Shown here one piece after another: positions 47,501 to 64,000 of a stretch of 64,000 nucleotides of DNA. Origin of the DNA: Amyelois transitella. Taxonomy: Eukaryota; Arthropoda; Insecta; Lepidoptera; Pyralidae. Below the pieces are notes generated by a model. That model saw only the letters and a program-made list of their open reading frames with translations. It made no database searches and was not told the origin of the DNA. The stretch is from assembly GCF_032362555.1 (NCBI RefSeq), contig NC_083533.1, positions 4,779,001 through 4,843,000 on the forward strand. The letters run 5' to 3'. The translations under genes were made by a program, and so were the position numbers. The stretch's first letter is position 1; every line of letters starts with the position of its first letter.

Positions 47501-50478
47501 AATCGATACATTGTCATCTTCTTCGGCTATAGCTTGTTGTTGTATAGCTAACCTCTGCTCCAAAAGGCGCTTCTCGATACGAGCATGTTCTTCAGCCGCT
47601 TCCAATTGAAGGTCGATAAGGCGTCGTCGTCGTGCCTTTACAATCGTCTGTTCTGTCGTGTCGGATCGTATGGACGGACAAGGAGACGGTGCGCGGCTGC
47701 CGTGGGCGGACTGTCGGCCCGGCCCGGTCAGGTCGGCGGTAGCGCTAGCCCGTGTCTCTTCCGATGTCATTTTACCTGATCTTGTTTTTACCATAGGTGT
47801 GATTGCGAATGGCTCGAAGGACCACTTGAACGGGCCGAGGGTCTATTTGTCTGGTCTGAATAAAATAAAAAAAGAATTTTCCCGTTCAAGATACGTCTTG
47901 TCGTCTCGTCGTCTTATGGTCGTCCCCTTAGTGTCCAAGTCGATTGTCCTTTTTTTCACAGTCTGTCAGTCGGTTTTAGTCATCTAAAATGTTAAGTCAG
48001 AGTCTCGTTTGTCCATGGAGGCTGAACGGCCGCTACATTTATATTAAAAACAGTAGTAACCTAGTGCATTAGGCAGCTACCTAAGCTAAAAGCTATAATC
48101 AACAAACTTGTCTATTACTTTTCAAGTACTTCTCATTATTCATATCAGAACAATAGATAACTAGAAAAATATACTAACATAATACCTAAGTATACATATA
48201 TAAAATATTTCTTGCTAATATCAAATAATTCTTGTTATGATTCCTTATATTACTATGCTAGATTACGCCTCATATAATGACGACGTGCACGGCTCCGCTT
48301 GCGTTGTTTCAAATCCAGTTCCTGTGAAAATTCGGAAAAGCGTCTCTTAATGGAACAAGGAACTTAAACCCCTAGAACCAGCGGTTGGTTGACGTTATTG
48401 ACAAAGGCACAGGCTATGTACCTGAGTACCATGCAATAACCGAATTGAAATTAAAATGACTTTATTCCAAGTTTTGTACATTATATTTTGGTTTACTATA
48501 TTGGCTACCGATGTATCTACGCAGAAGTTAAATTTTGTATGGTGCGAAAATATTTGAGCGGTTAAGCCTATCAGAGCTTATTCAAGAACACTAAACAATT
48601 ATAAAATCTAAAGAAACAAAATTTACAATAATTCGTCATTTTCCAGGTCCTTTACACATGGAATACGTATCATTCGTACCGCTCTCCTACATTTACTTCA
48701 ACGCGGGCCGTCACTACCGAGCGAGCGCGTCGAGCGAGCAGGCAAGCGTAGCTATCGCACCGAGCACGCCGAACATGCACGCTCGGATTATTGTCACGAG
48801 CGTGCTCCACGCGCACGTGGCGGCGCCCGCGCTATGTGTGGTCACGGTCTCAGCCTTCCGGGATGTCCTGGACCATCGGATCGTTAAAGGGTAGGTGCTA
48901 CATTTATTGGTGAGGTATCGGTTTAGTTTTTTTTTTGAGATTTTCACATTTTAAAAAAGAAAATACGTGATCATGAGGTCTATGGTCCCTGAGAACGTCT
49001 AGTTAAATATCTTTGTTGGGAGCTTTATTTTTGGGAGATTTAGCCTCAGAAATTAAAATATTTTATAGACTAGAGTCTGTCCTTGTGCCAATGGTTTGTA
49101 GACATTTAAGTATGCGTTACAATCAGTAGTTTATAAGAAGAATGGTAAAAGTTTTAATATTTAAAATTTCAGAGCGCTGTTCACATCAGTAGGAGGCCCG
49201 TGTCCGTGGCTGTCGCTATCTCTGTCTCGCAGCCCGTCCGCGGCCGCCAGTGTTGCCAGCAGCTTCGTGCTGTCTCTGTTTGCCGCGCCGCTAGCTATGT
49301 TGATTCTGGTTAGATTTTATTTTTTATTTCCTAGCCGTCTCTTTTGCTACTGTTGTATTTCTCAGCAAAGATGATAATTATAATCACTTGTTTTAGTGCG
49401 GCCAAGCAGCCGTTCCGCCTGTCGGCCATATGCTATCCTCCGCGTTAGCGCCGCTCATACCATTCTGCGCGGGCGCATGTCAGTCCGTCGCGACACTACC
49501 GCACGCGACATTGCTGCCAGCGCCGCAGTTGGCGGCCCTGCTGCTGCTGTACGGGGAGGTGTGTGCGCGGCTGGTGGAGGCTGAAGGCAGCTTGTACGTG
49601 GGGGATGTGCTCACTACTTTGTGTTTAGGTGAGTTTCGGCAATTTAGCTTTATTAAATCTCTCGCTTATCTTTGCGTGTTCCCGGTTGCAACCTCCGCTG
49701 CAATGTCCGGGGTCCGGAGTCCGCCCACCGACTTTTCTCTCACCACTTGGTCCGGTTTTTAGCGTATTAATAATTAATAATCCGTTCTAGGCATAGGTAG
49801 CATTTTCCACAGTGAATTGCTTAAGGATAAATCATTATCTTTTATATATTAAAGAGCAAATTGATTGATTGTCCAACTGACTGATCGCCTTTCCCGAGTT
49901 GATATTTGGCAAGTACATAGGTCAAGGGATCTAGCAAGTGAAGACAAATTTAAAAAATTCTGGCGGGAAAGTACATTAATGGGATTTTTTGTTATATATG
50001 TGGGAGTCACAGATGGGACCGTGGGCTTTATCTAGTTTAAAGCTTTTTGATATCACACCCAGAGCTATGCTACTTGTGGAGCAGCGGCGTGCTGTGCTGC
50101 GCGTACGCACGCTGCGGGCTGCTGTCGCGCGCCGCCGCCAGAGATGTCGCCTTCTGCGCCATGCCCAAGGCTGACCATCATGGTGAGAGTATTACAATCT
50201 AAGAAAGTTGATATTTTGATACAAATTGTCAAAATGCAAATGGACAAATATAAACTATAATTTGATTATTCGATAAGGTTCAACTATTAGCGTTTAATGT
50301 TCTGTGACTTGGGTTTTTGTCACTTATATCTGCTTGACGTGACGTGACAAGTGTATACTTATGTTTATTTACAGAGTGGGCGTGGTCGCCCGCGTGCGGC
50401 GCGTGGGGCGTGGGCGGCCTGTCACGCGTCTTCCGCGCGCCGGCTCTAGCGCTAATGCTGGCTGCTATACATCAATAA
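41560..50478 (+). CDS. SLC10A7: SLC10A7-like sodium/bile-acid cotransporter family protein (6 exons, 335 aa)
   Basis: Exons: 41560-41731, 48647-48890, 49173-49308, 49397-49628, 50063-50182, 50375-50478; phases agree, 335 codons plus TAA (human SLC10A7 is about 340 aa). The start [20 protein letters not shown] matches the family's basic N-terminus and first membrane helix. GAPGG joins [20 protein letters not shown] across intron 1, as in the family's GGPL..IFFN.G motif. Later parts align with the hydrophobic helices. In vertebrates SLC10A7 is a membrane protein affecting Golgi/ER calcium and glycosaminoglycan synthesis; it does not clearly carry bile acids. Intron 1 appears to be GC-AG (AG|GCAATG at 41732) and holds a BEL/Pao element. 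The donor after exon 3 (GTTAGA) is weak. The protein has more Ala and fewer typical conserved residues than vertebrate forms. Possible ATTAAA poly(A) signal at 50558. Confidence 0.88.
42349..42559 (-). repeat. BEL-2 3' LTR
   Basis: 211 bp, identical to 47827-48037. GTC triplets are unusually dense, nine of them in 42421-42480 alone. Confidence 0.96.
42590..47794 (-). pseudogene. BEL/Pao Gag-Pol polyprotein, interrupted by two in-frame stops
   Basis: One frame from 47794 to 42590, about 1735 codons, is broken by TAG at 44933-44935 and TGA at 44642-44644 with no frameshift. Parts in order: basic/charged Gag with a coiled-coil-like [20 protein letters not shown]; Cys knuckles ([27 protein letters not shown]); protease ([12 protein letters not shown]); reverse transcriptase with YVDD; both stops in the RT-RNase H connection; RNase H ([29 protein letters not shown]); integrase ([27 protein letters not shown]). 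As it stands it cannot make full Pol without readthrough at both stops. Confidence 0.93.
47827..48037 (-). repeat. BEL-2 5' LTR
   Basis: 211-bp upstream LTR in the element's sense, edges TGAACGGG and GCTACA on the plus strand, followed by the TTTAT target duplication. Confidence 0.96.
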
Positions 50479-50911
50479 CATCAGAATTCATCTCTGAATC
50501 AGTTAAATTCTGAAGACTGTTTGCCTGATGACTGTCCGGCCTCTCCTGGCTTTTTATATTAAAGATCATGTCTCAAGAACGAACAAAAAAGGTCATTTCG
50601 CCGAGTTAGTCATGAAATTATATAATCCAACGTCTCTTAAAATCGAAATAATTCTAAACAATGACTTTTTACCTAAATATCAGGTCCTGCTCTTACGCAT
50701 GGCAACCCTGGAGAAAACTTTGAGAAAAATGAGGGATTTACCTACATCAGTATTTCTACAACCCCGTTACAATGTAGTTATAGTAATTTTGGGGCCTTAT
50801 TAAGCCTTCCTTAGATTAGAAAATAGAAGGTAGTGCATAATAAAATTTTAATTAGGATTATCAATATATTTTTAATATTTTAAATATATTTTTTTTTATA
50901 TTTTTAATCAG

Positions 50912-52122
50912 GTCTTTTCCTTGCGGTGCATAGCCGAAAAGTTTTTGGCCAAGAGTCAAAAAGTCTATTGCACATTCGTAGATCTGGAAAAGGCCTATGA
51001 CAGAGTTGAGAGGAATGAATTGTGGTCAGCACTTTCTATGCATGGGGTGAGCAGTCTCTTAATACGAGCACTGAAATCCTTATATGAGGATTCGAGTGCT
51101 TGTGTCAGGATAAACGGAGCGCACACTGAGTGGTTTAAGATTGAGAAAGGCGTTAGGCAAGGATGTGTTGCGTCACCGTGGCTGTTCAACCTATTTATGG
51201 ATAGCTGTTTGACAGATTTGAAAGAGTCTAAAAGTGGATTAAGGATGAATGAGTTACTCGTCAAATGTCTGCTCTATGCCGACGATCAGGTTATACTGGC
51301 GTCATCAGCGGAGGAGTTACAGGAGATGGTAAACTGTATGCATGAAGCTTTAAAAGAGAAAGGAATGAAAGTGAACGTAAGTAAAACAAAAACACTGGTT
51401 TTTGAAATGGAGAAAGAAATGACAGCATGTAATATTTTGATTGGAGGAGAAAAAGTGGAGCAAGTGAAAGAGTTTGTATATCTAGGATCAAAGTTTACAT
51501 CAGATGGCAAGTATGATAGTGATATTGAAAGGAGAGTGAACGCGGGGAACATGGTGAATGGAGCTTTGCATGCCTTTATGAGCAGTCAGAAACTATCCAA
51601 AAAGGCTCGACTGGCTGTGCACAGGGGCGTGTTGGTCCCGACATTAATGTATGGGAGTGAAAGTTGGGTATGGCAAAAGAAGCATGAAAGCAGAATAAAT
51701 GCAGTGGAAATGAGAGCGTTAAGGAGTATGATGGGTGTGAAATTAAGTGACAGGATAAGGAACAGCGTGATAAGGGAATGTTGTGATGTGAAAGAAGATG
51801 TAGTTACAGGAATAGAAAAGGGTATGTTAAGATGGTTCGGTCATGTGGAGAGGATGAATGAAAGCAGGTTGACTAAGCAGATATACAAGGAGAGTGTGGA
51901 GGGAAAGGTCGGAGTGGGAAGACCTAGACGAACGTATCTTGATCAAATTAAGGACGTCCTGGTAAAGGGTCAGGTCAAAAGTACCCGAAACCGCCGAGCT
52001 TGTATGAAGAGAGTTATGAATGTGGACGAAGCGAAAGAAGTATGCAGAGATCGTGGCAAGTGGAAAGAGGTAGTCTCTGCCTACCCCTCCGGGAAAGAGG
52101 CGTGATTTTATGTATGTATGTT
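50912..52122 (+). mobile_element. 5'-truncated LINE with open reverse-transcriptase frame
   Basis: A 394-codon open frame (50921-52105) begins within the reverse-transcriptase domain: CTFVDLEKAYDRVERNELW, KGVRQGCVASPWLFNLFMD and the catalytic LLYADDQVIL are clear. The C-terminal part is the nuclease-like tail RRACMKRVMNVDEAKEVC ending VVSAYPSGKEA. After the stop comes GATTTTATGTATGTATG. The 5' part (endonuclease, start of RT) is lost. Clade not assigned. It lies just past the end of the SLC10A7-like gene. Fragments of the same family are at 9280, 30541, 33811, 57325 and 58293. Confidence 0.92.
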
Positions 52123-54224
52123 TTAATATTTCGTAAAGTTATTTATTACTTTATCAATTTTGCATAGCTTATGTGGGGCTATTTACAAACTAATTACAGT
52201 ACTCGTACGATCACCTACGTATCGCCTCGAGTAATATTGGACGGCGCAGAATACCGCAACCTACTGCCAAAACCGAGTGAAACTCCAATAAAATAACGAC
52301 TTTATTTCAAGTAAGTACATTACATAATATTAGTACAGTAATGGACAGATCAGTTTTAGGGTTTAAATATAAAATAAAGATTGACGGAAAATTTCATGAG
52401 GTCCAACCTTGTAGTGTGATTTTTAATAAAATAGTATAGGGGTTACAATTGAATAAATTCATTGTTACTTTCACGTCGTTTCACAGCACCGAGAAACCAG
52501 GCGAAACTGTGATTGTTATATAAATATTTCCTCCCATCTTGAATCGTGGTCTTAGGCGGACCCTGGGCTCCTTCCGAGAGAGAAAACCGGGTCAAACGCA
52601 GGAGGATCCTGTTTTCTATTCAACAAAATATGTTATTATTTATTAAAGTGATGTGTTAAATAGCATTATTTACTGTTCTTCGGTCCAATTATGCTCACTT
52701 AATGTATACCGTAAAAAAAACAATTTACATTTGAAAATAAATAAAAGAACAATTTAAATCGAAACATTTGTTTTATTTATCACAAGGTTTTATGGCTATA
52801 TCTAGTAACAATTTTTTTCCAACCTGACGCGGTAGATTAGGCTTATTTTATGGAAGATGAAGCGCAGTCAGAAGAAGAGTAGACGGGGAAGGATATTAGC
52901 TAAATATGAAAGAAATAAATTAGTATTTAAGAGTATAGAACGAACGGACAAAAATACGCAAAATCTTCTTTTCTGCCAAACAGACATTTTAAAATTACTC
53001 TTCCGCCGAATCTATGGCGGGACCAAAGAGTTCCGCGCATGCGTTTTTATACATAAATACGGAATGGTTGTCCATTTGTTCCAAACATTCAATTTTATTT
53101 ATTTTTTCATTTATTTACATTTATCTTATTTAAAACAATCAAAATGTGATCCCTACAAACCTTTTTACTTTACACTTAAGATATAAATAGATTCAATTGC
53201 CCTAATTTATTTTATTTACTTAACGCACATTTTTCATCTATGATGAATAGTTTATAGAAAAGTTTCGCACAGTAGATATTTTTTTTTATTATTATAAATA
53301 AGAAACTAAAATAATAGTAAACAAAGTGCTAAAATATAAAAGAAAACTACCAATAGCGTTGCATACTCGATTATTGTTATACATTGTTATGTGAAATGAA
53401 AAAAGAAAATATTGAAAGAATGAATAAAAAAGAATTTAAAAGAAATGGAAAGAGATTGACTTATAATTACACTAAAACTATTTGTACATAATAATACTAA
53501 ATGTCGTGTTGTTACTTAAACAATAAGATCAATTAAATAACTTAATACCAACATAATCACAGTCATGGATAAACTCTATATTTATGTTATTTATAATTAT
53601 AACCTCAAAATAGGACACTTAAACTAGAACGAGATTTAAATATAGGTGACATTTTTGAAACACGCCTCACTCCAGTGGCTAAAAGATGGAACTTTCAATA
53701 TTTTTAAAATTTCGCTCTCTCTACCCGTAAGGGATATGTAATTGTATGTATAATATGGAAAGTCGTATAGATAAAGTTGGTGGGCCCATAACCTTTTGAA
53801 ATTCTGTGCAAATCCATCTTATTGCCACTGAAATATGGTCGGTTTTTAATTACATTCATAATTTGTCAGACAACTTTGTGGTTTAAAAATACTATATCTA
53901 AGATCATCAGGTATTAACTCATTATTGTAACAATCTAGGATTACTTAGTGAAAATTCAGAGAGCTAAATGAATAGATGTTAAAAAGTAGCTTTTTAACAT
54001 CTTTTGAACACGCGAGAGTTTGAGCACGGTCGCTTAATATTTGTTATGTAAAATCGGATTTGAAGTTTATTTAAATTACGCGGATGATACCGCGGGTTTG
54101 AGTTGTTTGAAATATAATTATTTTGTAAATACCAATTCTTTTTTGGGAGTTTACCGTAGCTTTTTCTATCAACGATACAAATTTTCATCACCAGAGGCCG
54201 CTAGTGGGACTCGAGATCCGAAAC
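52123..54224. other. Gene-poor stretch
   Basis: A family C scrap is at 52545-52600 (GGACCCTGGGCTCC) and a SINE-A 3' scrap at 53695-53760 (CTCTCTCTACCCGTAAGG). 48425-48490 and 52265-52340 share an AATAACGACTTTATTTCAAG-like block, perhaps an old repeat. TTTATT at 54066 may be the poly(A) signal of the ABC transporter gene. Nothing else is recognised. Confidence 0.5.
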
Positions 54225-54382
54225 CCAATTGATGACAATTGACAACTTTGATCGAGTCGTTGTTTAATGGCAACACTGTCACGTTCTTATGGCAACATTG
54301 AACCAGACGCCGTGTCGCCATCTTGTCAACATCGACTCAAATTAGCTAATCAAGATGGCGTCCGACAAGATGGCCGCCGCCG

Positions 54383-54400
<18 letters not shown>
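54225..54400 (+). promoter_or_regulatory. Promoter-like stretch antisense to the ABC transporter end
   Basis: ATTGACAACTTTGATCG, AATGGCAACACTGTCACG and TATGGCAACATTGAACC repeat the TGTCA/TTGCCA motifs (in reverse) of the known divergent promoters. They are followed by CAAGATGGCGTCCGACAAGA and CAAGATGGCCGCC, which fit the YY1-type AAGATGGC element found at many transcription starts. An ATG at 54357 opens MASDKMAAAVTPPRP and runs antisense over the last transporter exon to about 54494. Whether it is transcribed is unknown. Confidence 0.35.
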
Positions 54401-63618
<9,218 letters not shown>

Positions 63619-63654
63619 CTGCGCCCGACAATATATATCATGATACAGTTACTG

Positions 63655-63840
63655 TTATTATCAGCCCGGGACAAATCCCGGCCAGGGAGTGATGACAAAC
63701 GAACTTTCTCTGATTAGCATGGGTTTTGGATGTTTGTCTATATGGGTATTAATAGTAAAATATAGTACCGTTAAGTTAGTATCCCGTAACATAAGTTTCG
63801 AACTTACTTCGAGGCTAACACAATTTAATAATTTAATTTG
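63655..63840 (+). repeat. tRNA-derived SINE-T, 5'-truncated
   Basis: AATCCCGGCCAGGGAGTGAT starts within the tRNA-like head, followed by CTGATTAGCATGGGTTTTGG, AGTATCCCGTAACATAAGTT and TACTTCGAGGCTAACACAAT. The remainder, 63841-64000, shows nothing recognisable and is presumably transporter intron. Confidence 0.85.
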
Positions 63841-64000
63841 CCTGCGGTTTTATGTGAAATGATTTTCGTTAATTCTCTGTGACAGTCGAAGATTTTCTAT
63901 AGATTCTGATTGCTATTTTACAAAATTTGACTGACAGAAAATAATGGACTTATGATTTTATTCAAAAACATTTTATTCCTTCTTCTTTTATTTAGCGGAA

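Larger units (their letters stand above)
42349..48037 (-). mobile_element. BEL/Pao LTR retrotransposon with two stops (BEL-2), 5689 bp
   Basis: LTRs of 211 bp at 42349-42559 and 47827-48037 read identical by eye, begin TG and end CA, and are flanked by TTTAT (42344-42348, 48038-48042). Two bases inside the 5' LTR (minus strand) lies a primer-binding-like TGGTCCTTCGAGCCATTC. It is inserted in intron 1 of the SLC10A7-like gene, opposite in direction to it. It is a different family from BEL-1: the LTRs are unrelated and the proteins only broadly similar. Confidence 0.96.

Noticed and set aside
42590-47794. A domesticated host gene or multi-exon gene in place of BEL-2
   Set aside because: All three open pieces are in the same frame, separated by single stops, enclosed by identical LTRs and a target duplication; there are no splice signals around the stops.

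Overview
The window is eukaryotic nuclear DNA from an insect, most likely a moth or butterfly. Genes are split into many short exons with GT-AG introns. Exons are GC-rich and introns AT-rich. The non-coding DNA is full of SINE and LINE copies, and two BEL/Pao LTR retrotransposons are present. I assign Lepidoptera from the general look of the repeats and genes, not from a database match. All exon joins were worked out by hand from reading frame, splice signals and family similarity, so single boundaries may be off by a few bases.

Six host genes are supported. (1) 3946-7905 (+): an unrecognised secreted 317-aa protein with a 7-residue Lys-rich tandem repeat. (2) 9076-24812 (-): PUS10, tRNA pseudouridine synthase, 11 exons, 535 aa. 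(3) 25599-35660 (+): SAMM50, the mitochondrial outer-membrane beta-barrel assembly protein, 12 exons, 469 aa. (4) 37614-40935 (-): NDUFAF3, a mitochondrial complex I assembly factor, 6 exons, 187 aa. (5) 41560-50478 (+): SLC10A7-like membrane transporter, 6 exons, 335 aa, first intron apparently GC-AG. (6) 54383-63618 (-): the C-terminal 799 aa (17 exons) of a full-size ABCB/P-glycoprotein-like exporter whose 5' part lies beyond the window.

The genes alternate in direction. PUS10/SAMM50 and NDUFAF3/SLC10A7 are head to head across 786 and 624 bp, presumably sharing bidirectional promoters. The other neighbours are tail to tail. SAMM50 and NDUFAF3 are both mitochondrial biogenesis genes; the rest show no common pathway.

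Mobile DNA makes up much of the remainder. A complete BEL/Pao element (12734-19244, identical 381-bp LTRs, GTGTC target duplication, one open 1785-codon frame) sits in PUS10 intron 7. A second (42349-48037, identical 211-bp LTRs, TTTAT duplication) sits in SLC10A7 intron 1, but its frame holds two stop codons. An abundant ~265-bp SINE (called SINE-A here, more than 20 copies) shares its 3' end with a LINE at 50912-52122, which makes that LINE its likely mobilising partner. There are also a tRNA-derived SINE (called SINE-T), fold-back elements, several unclassified repeat families (called B, C, D and F here), a jockey-type LINE remnant and a 1.2-kb minisatellite.

The most notable observations are: the SINE/LINE shared tail; short strand-biased motifs spread through each BEL element (CCGC in one, GAC in the other, read on the sense strand); a threefold, in-frame 21-bp repeat of a splice donor in PUS10; a decayed duplicate of a PUS10 exon; and a TTGCCA/TGTCA motif pair shared by both divergent promoters and two orphan promoter-like sites. 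I see no CRISPR, operon or prokaryotic-type system.
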